DNA of 64,000 nt from Cercospora beticola (Eukaryota; Ascomycota; Dothideomycetes; Mycosphaerellales; Mycosphaerellaceae): positions 2,852,001 to 2,916,000 of the forward strand of contig NC_088938.1 of the NCBI RefSeq assembly GCF_033473495.1, in the 5' to 3' direction. The notes beneath the pieces are model-generated. The model was not told where the DNA came from, made no database searches, and saw only the letters and a list, made by a program, of their open reading frames with translations. Positions within the stretch are counted from its first letter, which is position 1. Each line of letters begins with the position of its first letter. Positions 32,270 through 40,732 of this stretch are shown piece by piece. The position numbers were made by a program, and so were the translations under genes.

Positions 32270-32752
32270 TCAGCCCTCGCTCTTGTTCTTTCCCTTTCCT
32301 TTGTATTTCGGCTGCCTCTCGTACGCGTTCGGGCTCGGCTTCCTATCTTTCGCACTCCCTTCTCCCTTTTCATGATCATGATCGTGCTTGCCTTTCCTCC
32401 CTCTTTTGCCACCGTCTCCAGCTCTCCTCGCTCTGCTCAAATCGGGTTCGGAGTCGCTATCGTCGTCCGAGCTGGAGGAGGAATCACTGTCGCTGTCGCC
32501 AGGTTCGTGAGGTTTGTGGTAGATACAGCAAACTTTGGAGCTCTTCTTGCCCATGCCTTCGTTGTCAATGACATCTTCAGCCCATTGTACGCGTGGGCCT
32601 GTCCCAGATGCGGGTGACGCGCCTCGAAGGCGAAGTGTAGCAGACGGCTGCGAGCTGGAAGTTGCGGTGATCGTTTGGCTGCCCGATGTAGGTGTCGCTG
32701 TGCCAGACCGAGAGCCTGCAGCGGCGAGATGTGTTTGGGGATGGGGAGCCAT
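32270..32752 (-). CDS. YPI1: Type-1 protein phosphatase inhibitor YPI1
   Basis: 160 residues from the ATG at 32752 (MAPHPQ); upstream in-frame sequence is open but not family-like. Ypi1 (inhibitor-3/PPP1R11 family) binds and regulates PP1 in the nucleus. The two key elements are present: an RVxF-type PP1 docking site RVQW at residues 54-57 followed by acidic sequence, and the Cys/His motif KVCCIYHKP at 73-81. The rest is disordered, with a Ser/Asp run and a Lys/Gly-rich basic C-terminus ([12 protein letters not shown]), as in the fungal proteins. It is divergent from CRM1 over 699 nt. Confidence 0.9.
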   Translation of the reverse strand: MAPHPQTHLAAAGSRSGTATPTSGSQTITATSSSQPSATLRLRGASPASGTGPRVQWAEDVIDNEGMGKKSSKVCCIYHKPHEPGDSDSDSSSSSDDDSDSEPDLSRARRAGDGGKRGRKGKHDHDHEKGEGSAKDRKPSPNAYERQPKYKGKGKNKSEG

Positions 32753-33451
32753 GTTTGGATGTATCTCGCGATTACTGTGTGTCCTGATTGGGATTACGAG
32801 CACACACACGTTCTGAGGTCGTAGGTAGACATGAGCAGGCTGTGCTCGCGCAATGTCGGATAGATGATGTAGGCAGGAGGGAACCTTTGTTCGCAGCAAA
32901 AGTGACGCCGTTGCTGCAGGGCACGTGGAAGAGCAAACCCCGCCGCCAAATCGAATCGACTAGAGCCGCCTTGGGACAGCCACCTGCAGCAGACAACCAA
33001 GCTCGCTCTCCCAGCAACACTGACAACACCGCGCTGCTGCTTCTGCGACTGCTCAGAGTGTTACGGCGGGTCTTTGCACAATCTATTCGGCTTCGAGTCG
33101 GCCGCTTTGTCATCGTGGCAGCGCGCGCAGTGACGCTTTCCACTCCTCTCCACGCACGCTAGCACGCGGCACCCGCCACTTTGGCCAGCCAGAGCACAAA
33201 CACGCCCACCTCTCTCGCACACTAACAGTGCAGAGCTTTCCACTCAACACCGCTCCCAACACCGACAGGCTCCTCTCCTTCACGTGCACCACCACCGCAA
33301 TTCACTATCCCGCCCGCCGCTGTCACAGCTGCATGAACCCCGCCTAGCCACCCTCCAAGCGGTCTGCGCGTTCATCTTTTCAGAGCACCCGCCTGCTTGC
33401 GAGACACCCAACACCGAACTCGAGTGGTGACCACCACACCCGGCTACAAAC
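32753..33451. promoter_or_regulatory. Divergent promoter region YPI1/CRM1
   Basis: 699 nt between divergent start codons, rich in C on the + strand near CRM1. No specific factor site identified. Confidence 0.4.
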
Positions 33452-36400
33452 ATGGCGACCACAATCGAAGAGCTCGACGCCACGGTGCGCGCCTTCTACG
33501 AGGGTCGTGGTGACCAGCAAAAGGCGGCACAAGCCTCACTCAATCAATTCAAAGAGAACCCCGATGCCTGGCTCATGGTCGACCAGATCCTCGAAAAGGC
33601 GCAATACCCTCAGACTAAGTACCTTGGGCTGCAGGTGCTCGACAACGTGATCATGACGCGGTGGAAGGTGCTGCCGCGAGACCAGTGCATGGGCATCCGG
33701 AATTTCGTCGTCAACGTTATCATCCAACAGAGCAGCTCGGAGGAGAGCCTGAAGAAGGAGCGCGCATTGCTCAACAAGCTCAACCTGACACTGGTCAGCA
33801 TTCTCAAGCAAGAGTGGCCGCACAACTGGCCCACCTTCATCAACGAAATCGTCACATCATGCCGTAGCAGCCTTCCCATATGCGAGAACAACATGGCCAT
33901 TCTGCGATTGTTGTCAGAGGAAGTCTTCGACTTCTCAGCGGAGCAGATGACGAGTACCAAGACGCGCCAGCTCAAACAGAGCATGTGCGACGAGTTTACC
34001 AGCATCTACCAGCTCTGCTCTGAGATTCTACGGACCGCAGACCAACCCAGTCTGATCAAGGCCACACTCGAGACGCTGTTGCGCTTTTTGAACTGGATCC
34101 CACTCGGCTATATCTTCGAGACCCCACCCGGTACTCAAATGTCGCTGATCGAGCTCTTGCGCAGCCGTTTTCTCGAGGTGCCTGAATTCCGCAACATCAC
34201 TCTCAAGTGCTTGACCGAGATTGGCAGCCTGCAGACCGAGCAAAACTGGAACGAAAAGCTGGTGGAAATGTTTACTGAGACGCTTACCACCATCTCCAAG
34301 ATCATTCCTCTTACGTTAGACCTCAAACAGACGTACGCTTCTTCAAACGGCAGAGACCAAGAGTTTGTCCAGAATCTCGCACTCTTCCTGTGCAATTTCT
34401 TCAGCAATCACCTCAGCCTCATCGAGGCGTTACCGAATCGAGACTTCTTGATTCATGGCCACTTCTACCTCATTCGGATAAGTCAGATTGACGATCGCGA
34501 GATCTTCAAGATCTGCCTCGAGTACTGGACGAAATTGGTGTGTGAGCTGTACGACGAGATGCAGCAGATCCCCATCACAGAGATGAACCCACTCATCAAC
34601 ATGAGTGGGATGGCGAATGGAGGCGGCGCGATGAATCCACAAATCTTGGCTAACTACCCACTTCGTAAGCACAAGTACACCGATGTGCTCTCCAACCTGC
34701 GACAAGTCATGATCGAGAAGATGGTCCGACCTGAGGAGGTGCTCATTGTGGAGAACGATGAAGGAGAGATTGTGCGTGAGTTCGTCAAGGAGTCGGACAC
34801 GATCCAGCTCTACAAGACGACGAGAGAATGTCTAGTGTTCCTGACACATCTTGACGTCGTCGACACTGAGCAGATCATGTCCGAGAAGTTGGCGCGACAA
34901 GTCGATGGTACAGAGTGGAGCTGGGCCAACTGCAACACGCTCTGCTGGGCTATTGGTTCGATCTCAGGTGCCATGAACGAAGAAACCGAGAAGCGTTTCC
35001 TTGTCACTGTCATTAAAGACCTGCTGGGACTTACGGAAATGAAGCGCGGCAAGGACAACAAGGCTGTCGTGGCATCCAACATCATGTACATTGTTGGACA
35101 GTACCCACGATTCTTGAAGGCGCACTGGAAGTTCCTCAAGACTGTCGTCAATAAGCTTTTCGAATTCATGCACGAGACGCACGAGGGTGTGCAGGATATG
35201 GCTTGCGATACGTTCATTAAGATTGCTAACAAGTGCAAGCGGCATTTCGTCATCCAACAGCCTGGCGAGACAGAACCGTTCATCGATGAGATTGTCAAGA
35301 CCATGCGCAAGATTACCTGCGATCTGTCTCCCCAGCAGGTCCATACTTTCTACGAGGCATGCGGTTACATGATCAGCGCACAGGGCCACAAGAATACTCA
35401 GGAGCGTCTGATTGGTGAGTTGATGAGCTTGCCCAATGCTGCGTGGGACCAGATCATCCAGTCAGCCCACCAGGACCCGAGCATATTGCAGAATGCCGAG
35501 ACGATCAAGGTCGTCGGCAACATCATGAAGACAAACGTTGCAGCTTGCAGCAGCATCGGAGCATACTTCTACCCACAAATTGGCCGGATCTACATGGACA
35601 TGCTCACCATGTACCGCGCATCATCACAACTCATCGACGAGGCCGTGCAGCGTGATGGCAACATCGCCACCAAGATGCCCAAAGTGCGAGGTCTGAGGAC
35701 CATCAAGAAGGAGATCCTGAAGCTCATCACGACCTATGTCGAGAAAGCAGACGATCTGGAGATGGTGCACACAACGCTGGTGCCTCAGCTGCTTGAAGCC
35801 ATCCTCCTCGATTACAAGAACAACGTGCCAGATGCACGCGAGGCGGAGGTCCTGGCAGTCATTACTGTCTTGATCACGAAACTTCAGGTACGTTGGACCC
35901 AGGCTACCAGCAAATACATGATCGTACGCGCACTCGCGACGACAGGTAAGCTCGACGACGCTAACATGACCCCACAGGGCATGATGACCGAACAAGTGCC
36001 TGCAATTCTCGACAATTGCTTCGAATGCACTCTCGACATGATCAACAAGGATTTCTCCGAATACCCAGAACATCGCGTTGAGTTCTTCAAGCTGCTGCGT
36101 GCGATCAACCAGCGTTGCTTCCCGGCTCTCATCAAGCTCGATCAGGCTCACTTCAAGCTCGTCATTGACAGCTGCATGTGGGCTTCTAAGCACGACAATC
36201 GTGCTGTCGAGGGCGAGGGTCTCAACATGTGTATCGAGTTGGTTGAGAACATGGCGAACCACACCGACCAACAGACGTGCGATGCCTTCTTCCAGAGCTT
36301 CTACACGACGATCTTGCAGGACGTCTTCTTCGTCCTTACCGATTCCGACCACAAGGCCGGCTTCAAGTACCAGTCGATGCTGCTCGCCCGACTCTTCTGG

Positions 36401-36769
36401 CTCGTTGGCGCCAACAAGATTTCTCAGCCAATCTACACCCCAGACCAAGCTACCGCCGGCACCACCAACAAAGACTTTTTGCAGAACTTTGTCGCGTCGC
36501 TGCTCAGCAATGCATTCCCGAACCTGCAGGCCGCACAGATCACCAACTTCATCAAGCAGCTTTTCGACAGCACAGAGGACCTGCCCAAGTTCAAGCTGAT
36601 CCTTCGTGACTTCCTCATTCAGCTAAAGGAGTTCGCTGGTGACAATGCCGAGCTCTTCCAGGAGGACCGCGAGAAGGCCATTCGCGACGCCAAGGACGCC
36701 GAGCGCGAGCGCATGTCCAAGGTCGGCGGTCTTCTCAAGCCTTCGGAACTTGACGAGGACGACTTGTGA
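33452..36769 (+). CDS. CRM1: Exportin-1 (CRM1)
   Basis: Nuclear export receptor for leucine-rich export signals. Two exons, 33452-35887 and 35978-36769, give 1075 residues, the normal family length. The 90-nt intron (GTACGT...CTAAC...ACAG) is a multiple of three and has no stop, so an intron-free reading adds 30 residues that break the conserved block between VLITKLQ and GMMTEQVPAILDN; I therefore splice it. Importin-beta N-terminal domain covers about residues 35-105; the CRIME/export groove includes KRGKDNKAVVASNIMYIVGQY and FLKTVVNKLFEFMHETHEG. The residue aligned with the leptomycin-B target cysteine (human C528) is Thr 528 here. The acidic C-terminal tail ends ELDEDDL. Confidence 0.96.
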   Translation: MATTIEELDATVRAFYEGRGDQQKAAQASLNQFKENPDAWLMVDQILEKAQYPQTKYLGLQVLDNVIMTRWKVLPRDQCMGIRNFVVNVIIQQSSSEESLKKERALLNKLNLTLVSILKQEWPHNWPTFINEIVTSCRSSLPICENNMAILRLLSEEVFDFSAEQMTSTKTRQLKQSMCDEFTSIYQLCSEILRTADQPSLIKATLETLLRFLNWIPLGYIFETPPGTQMSLIELLRSRFLEVPEFRNITLKCLTEIGSLQTEQNWNEKLVEMFTETLTTISKIIPLTLDLKQTYASSNGRDQEFVQNLALFLCNFFSNHLSLIEALPNRDFLIHGHFYLIRISQIDDREIFKICLEYWTKLVCELYDEMQQIPITEMNPLINMSGMANGGGAMNPQILANYPLRKHKYTDVLSNLRQVMIEKMVRPEEVLIVENDEGEIVREFVKESDTIQLYKTTRECLVFLTHLDVVDTEQIMSEKLARQVDGTEWSWANCNTLCWAIGSISGAMNEETEKRFLVTVIKDLLGLTEMKRGKDNKAVVASNIMYIVGQYPRFLKAHWKFLKTVVNKLFEFMHETHEGVQDMACDTFIKIANKCKRHFVIQQPGETEPFIDEIVKTMRKITCDLSPQQVHTFYEACGYMISAQGHKNTQERLIGELMSLPNAAWDQIIQSAHQDPSILQNAETIKVVGNIMKTNVAACSSIGAYFYPQIGRIYMDMLTMYRASSQLIDEAVQRDGNIATKMPKVRGLRTIKKEILKLITTYVEKADDLEMVHTTLVPQLLEAILLDYKNNVPDAREAEVLAVITVLITKLQVRWTQATSKYMIVRALATTGKLDDANMTPQGMMTEQVPAILDNCFECTLDMINKDFSEYPEHRVEFFKLLRAINQRCFPALIKLDQAHFKLVIDSCMWASKHDNRAVEGEGLNMCIELVENMANHTDQQTCDAFFQSFYTTILQDVFFVLTDSDHKAGFKYQSMLLARLFWLVGANKISQPIYTPDQATAGTTNKDFLQNFVASLLSNAFPNLQAAQITNFIKQLFDSTEDLPKFKLILRDFLIQLKEFAGDNAELFQEDREKAIRDAKDAERERMSKVGGLLKPSELDEDDL

Positions 36770-37628
36770 CTTGATCAAGAAGTGGAGTTGAGCAAAGGGC
36801 GGAGTATAGACGCGGAAAATGATGCATTGGAACAGTTGGGCTGGGTTGCTTGAATTGTTCGATACCTTTCATACATTCAATTGTGGAAAAAGAGCTCAAG
36901 AGAGCGAGGGCAGACACGCATGAGACGGCTGCACACGACGAGTGCGGTCAGAGGTAGGCTTGCGTGGTCCGAAACTTGCTCCTTGGTACATCTCTGGAGA
37001 GTGTGAAATGATGGCGCGCAGGCGAATCGAAGGGATGATACGAGATACATGCGCGCGATACGGCCGAACTATAAGATCAAAAGAAGAAAAGAGTTTGACG
37101 AAAGGGCATGAGACTACTGTAGCTGTCGTCGAGAGCGACAAGCTGTAGGAGATGTAGAGAGACAGTGTTAGATTTCCAACAAACAAAAAATAGCATAGCG
37201 CGACGATCGCGGAGAAATGGAAAGTTTGAAAGTGAACTCATTCTACTTTCGTGCTTCCTGCTCATGATTCTGTCGTATTCCGTACCGAGAACTCTTGTCG
37301 AAGGGGATACCGAGTGGCTTCGTGCGTAACGTGAATGTGGAGAAAGGGCCGGCTCTGATCGTCCTTCCAAATTAGTGCTAGGAGAAAAATCCTTGGAAGC
37401 GGAGAGATGATGGCAGGCAATGAGCTCGAGGGACAGAGAAGAGCACAAGGGAGCATGATGATTCCGAAATGTTGCTTTTCGAATGACACCAGGCGATGGG
37501 GTATGCAGTTCCTCCCCCTGTCTCCGCGCGACTTGGTTCTTGCGCGCCACTGTGTCTCCATCTCATCTGACCTACGCGATCTGCGACCTCTCGTAGAAAC
37601 GCTTCCCACATTCGGGCACGTCGCAGGC
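36770..37628. other. Intergenic plus remains of the zinc-finger gene's 3' end
   Basis: About 860 nt. The part next to 37629 still encodes, beyond the stop, a recognisable third zinc-finger start (ACDVPECGKRFYERS) broken by further stops. The rest shows no gene. Confidence 0.5.
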
Positions 37629-38513
37629 CTATGGCTTGATGCCCGAATGCCTCCTGGTGTGTCTGTTCAGTTCGTGCTGATGGAAGAAACGCTCTCCACA
37701 CCCGGTGATGTCGCGGACGTATGGCTTGATGGTGGCATGCGTCTTGACGTGTCCGTTCAAGTCTTTTCGCTTGTGGAAAGGCTGTCCACAAACGTCGCAC
37801 ACGTATGCCCTGTCTTCGTAGACACCGAAGTACTTCTGAATCTGCACCTCCCCAGTAAGGCCTATGAGGTGAGTCAGGGTCAGATCCTCAAAGCCGATGG
37901 CTGGTCTCTGTCGTCCCAGGAGACTATACATGAAGTTTCGTCTCACATCTGCGCTGAGTGCTGCCGTGATCTCCAGGCCGTCCTTCATCATCCTGTACAC
38001 ATTAGGCAATGGGGTGAGCAGACTGTGTACCTCATTCCTGTCGAAACGGATCTCGATACATGGCCCAGTTCCAGCTCTGGCATCGTCCTCGCACAGATAC
38101 AAGAATTGCCTCCGAGCACGTCTTGTGTTGCTGATATAGCTGTTGTGTGGCAGGTTTCCCGTGAAGAATACCAAGTACGCATTGGAATTCTCGATTGTTT
38201 GACACATAGAGTCTTGGAGATCTTCGTGTACGTCCACTGGCTGTGGTTGCCTCAGAAGTCGCCCGTTCCCAGACGAAAAGCCGGCAGCTCTTGTGGGGTA
38301 CTTGAATGGCACGATTTCGACGATCATACCATTGTCTTCTTGTAAACCAAAGCAGTGTCGAGCGATCTGTATCGAGGGCGCCTCAGTGCCAAACTCGTGT
38401 AGTAGAGTTTCGTCGGGGACGGCTGTGGACTTTCCAGCAAATGGGTAAGTGGTAGATGCTTCACACAAAGTTTGAATTGCCTGGTACGGCCGCGTCTGGC
38501 CACTCGGCAGCAC
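37629..38513 (-). pseudogene. Degenerate C2H2 zinc-finger gene
   Basis: The open frame runs from about 38513 to TAG at 37629-37631, but 38513 is not an ATG; the first ATG is near 38330, so an upstream exon may be missing or the start is lost. Finger 1 is intact (CDVCGQPFHKRKDLNGHVKTH). Finger 2 lacks its first Cys: YVRDITGCGERFFHQHELNRH has R where C belongs. After HSGIKP the reading hits TAG exactly where the usual Tyr of the linker (KPY) should be, and the next codons spell a third finger start, then two further stops. This looks like a C2H2 regulator in decay, although a truncated one-finger protein could still be made. The N-terminal ~200 residues match no domain I know. Confidence 0.6.
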
Positions 38514-38675
38514 TCAAAAGTCGAGTTGGATGGAGTCATAGGCTCAGCGCTTGCCGTCTCCGTGTTTATCGTCGTGAGCTTCCAGTGCGCTGTTGGGAAA
38601 CCGAACAGCCCACAGCGATTCCAAAATATGGAGTCACGAAAAGTATAACGATGGTCACGAAAGCGAGCTGCAATC

Positions 38676-38717
38676 ACTGCAGGCCATCACCAACGAGACG
38701 GGATAGCCAAGCGTGGG
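38676..38717 (+). repeat. Dispersed ~40-nt repeat, copy 1
   Basis: Shares CTGCAGGCCATC near its start and GGGATAGCCA near its end with copies at 38844, 39054 and 39527. Confidence 0.6.
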
Positions 38718-38843
38718 TTAGTCACATTATTGCATTTACAAGCTATCTCTGATTAGCTGTACATCGCCTCGCGCTTTGCTTTATTACCTCGAACGACATG
38801 GTTAGTACAAGACGCGCGGAAGCAAAGCTGTAGGTGAAGTTCC

Positions 38844-38880
38844 CCTGCAAGCCATCGCTGTAGGATAGCCAGGCAGGTTA
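38844..38880 (+). repeat. Dispersed ~40-nt repeat, copy 2 (shortened)
   Basis: CTGCAAGCCATCGCTG then AGGATAGCCAGGCAGG; a few bases shorter in the middle than the other copies. Confidence 0.55.
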
Positions 38881-39053
38881 ACCAACTTCAGCTGAATCCA
38901 AGATCGTGAGCGAAGATTTCACTTGATGTCAGTAGCCCTTGTGTCGCGACTTACTGCCTCCAGCCCCAATCTAATCGTCAGTGGGATGCGTCTTGTGTTC
39001 TGGTGGCGTCGTCGCTTCTGTTCAGGCAGAGATCGTCTTGTAATTAGTGTCAC

Positions 39054-39096
39054 CACTGCAGGCCAATCTCCAAATACGGGATAGCCAGGCAGGGTG
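39054..39096 (+). repeat. Dispersed ~40-nt repeat, copy 3, left of the tandem array
   Basis: ACTGCAGGCCAATC, then ACGGGATAGCCAGGCAGGGTG; lies 12 nt before the 137-bp tandem array. Confidence 0.65.
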
Positions 39097-39107
39097 CGCG
39101 TCAACTT

Positions 39108-39518
39108 GAGGGTCAAATACGCTCCCTCAAAACAGCGGTCAATACGCTCCACTGACTCTCCGGTCCTTCAACTGTTCCGGCATCGGTCCATTTCTTGTCC
39201 TGGCACCACTGTCGGTGTCGTTCGGCGAGAGAAGGGTCCAGTCCGAGGGTCAAATACGCTCCCTCAGAACAGCGGTCAATACGCTCCGCTGCGTTTCCGG
39301 TTCGTGAAGAATTCCAGAATCGATCCATGTCTTGTCCTAGCGCCACTGTCGGCGTCGTTCGGCCAGAGAATGATCCAGTCCGAGGGTCAAATACGCTCCC
39401 TCAGAACAGCGGTCAATACGCTCCGCTGCGTTTCCGGTTCGTGAAGAAATCCGGATTCGATCCGTTTCTTGTCCTGATACCACGGTCGGTGTGGTTCATT
39501 CGGAAATGGATCTGTGAT
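39108..39518 (+). repeat. Tandem array, three units of 137 bp
   Basis: Units begin at 39108, 39245 and 39382, each with GAGGGTCAAATACGCTCCCT followed by CAGCGGTCAATACGCTCC. Spacing is exactly 137 nt twice. Units 2 and 3 are nearly identical over their first ~65 nt; unit 1 differs there and unit 3 diverges at its end. 137 is not a multiple of three, and the open frames crossing the array change frame, so it is not coding. Copies 3 and 4 of the 40-nt repeat flank it in direct orientation. Confidence 0.85.
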
Positions 39519-39526
39519 GTGTCACA

Positions 39527-39569
39527 CCTCTGCAGGCCATCGCTCAGTATGGGATAGCCAGACAGGGTG
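39527..39569 (+). repeat. Dispersed ~40-nt repeat, copy 4, right of the tandem array
   Basis: TCTGCAGGCCATCGCTC, then ATGGGATAGCCAGACAGGGTG, close to copy 3. Confidence 0.65.
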
Positions 39570-39736
39570 ATCAAGATTTAGTGATCGGGATGCTCGTGTG
39601 TATGCATCACCGATGAAACGTCAATTCCGCCCACGGGATCTGCCTCTGCGCTAGCGCCAAGCTCCAGGTCGACTCGTCGGTATGTCCAGTGGCTGTGATG
39701 ACCAGCCACGCACAGAGCCACGATGGCAGCTTTCGA

Positions 39737-40732
39737 TTACCCGAAAGGCCTGCCTCCGAGCCCGTGCGCGTTGGTGACCCAAGCGACAGGGAGCTTCTTC
39801 AGGTTGGCGCCCCCGTAGTGCTGAGGAGTCTTCCCTTGGGCGACCCAATCCTGGGCTGCTTGCATGTGAGCGGCAGCAACAGGACGAGAGGTTCCAGCCA
39901 GCTCGAAGAAATGGTCTCCGTCTTTCCAGCGGAGGCCATATTGCTTAGCCCAGTCATGCACAGCTTTCTTGGAGTAGGCTATCTTTTGCTTGTCCCGAAC
40001 CATGTCTCCGTTCCACTTGCAAAGCTTCGTGATCTGCTTTGCCATGCGCTGGGGGCCCTGCTGGTAGCGACTCTTCTGAAGCTGGCGCGTCACCTCCCCC
40101 GGAGTCTTCTGGGCAAGTGTCCTCCGTGGCGCCCGCGTCGTCGCTCCACCGGTTGCTTGGGCGGGAGCTGCAGCTGCCGGAGTGGCCAAAGGACCCACCC
40201 CTTGGTGGCCGTACTCACCCCACTGTCCTGCAGGAACGTACTGAGCGTTCACCTGCGCCACATCACCCTCTCCACCGAACGTCTCAGCTGCCCGAGGACC
40301 CGTATGGAAACCTAGTACCTCGGCGGCAGGTCGTCCAGGGCGAGGGCCAGAGAAACCAGCAGCGTTGTCTCCACCAGGCGCAAAAGTGGCCTCCTGCTGT
40401 GCATTGACCGGTTGTGGCTCGGTCAGATTGGCGAGGGCGGAGCGATCCTGAAAGTTTGCTCCATGGACAATGGGAGCATTGACCTGCTGGGTTGCAGGTA
40501 AGCTTGGCGTGACCAGGGCTCTGAGGTCGGCAACATTTCCGTCGAAGGCAGGATAGTTTTGCCTTTGCATCGGCGGTTGCAAAGGCGCGGCTGCCTGGTC
40601 GAAATCGAAGTCGCCAGGCGGAAGTTGACGAAGGCACCGTTCACATGGCGCGCGGGTAACGTCCGACAACTCCCGCATGCAATTCCAGCAGCAGGGTTTG
40701 ACGTCTGCGAAAAAGTCCATCTCTGCTGACAT
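39737..40732 (-). CDS. Hypothetical protein with N-terminal Cys knuckle
   Basis: 331 residues, single exon, ATG at 40732 in frame with no upstream alternative. The N-terminus has CCWNC and CERC spaced by 11 residues (Cys 14, 15, 18, 30, 33), compatible with a small zinc-binding knuckle. Residues 40-200 are low-complexity and rich in Ala, Pro, Gln and Gly. The C-terminal ~110 residues are more ordered and basic, with Trp-containing segments (CKWNGDMVRDKQKIAY, HDWAKQYGLRWKDGDHFF) that may bind nucleic acid or protein; this is a guess. I do not recognise a family. It lies next to the repeats and the decayed zinc-finger gene, in an accessory-looking region. Confidence 0.6.
   Translation of the reverse strand: MSAEMDFFADVKPCCWNCMRELSDVTRAPCERCLRQLPPGDFDFDQAAAPLQPPMQRQNYPAFDGNVADLRALVTPSLPATQQVNAPIVHGANFQDRSALANLTEPQPVNAQQEATFAPGGDNAAGFSGPRPGRPAAEVLGFHTGPRAAETFGGEGDVAQVNAQYVPAGQWGEYGHQGVGPLATPAAAAPAQATGGATTRAPRRTLAQKTPGEVTRQLQKSRYQQGPQRMAKQITKLCKWNGDMVRDKQKIAYSKKAVHDWAKQYGLRWKDGDHFFELAGTSRPVAAAHMQAAQDWVAQGKTPQHYGGANLKKLPVAWVTNAHGLGGRPFG

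Larger units (their letters stand above)
38514..39107. other. Repeat-bearing intergenic region
   Basis: About 590 nt upstream of the zinc-finger remains. It carries three of four copies of a ~40-nt dispersed repeat (listed separately). No gene supported. Confidence 0.5.

Noticed and set aside
35624..36448. 274-codon minus-strand frame
   Set aside because: Antisense to conserved CRM1 sequence.
37407..38345. 312-codon + strand frame
   Set aside because: Antisense to the zinc-finger coding remains, with no domain.
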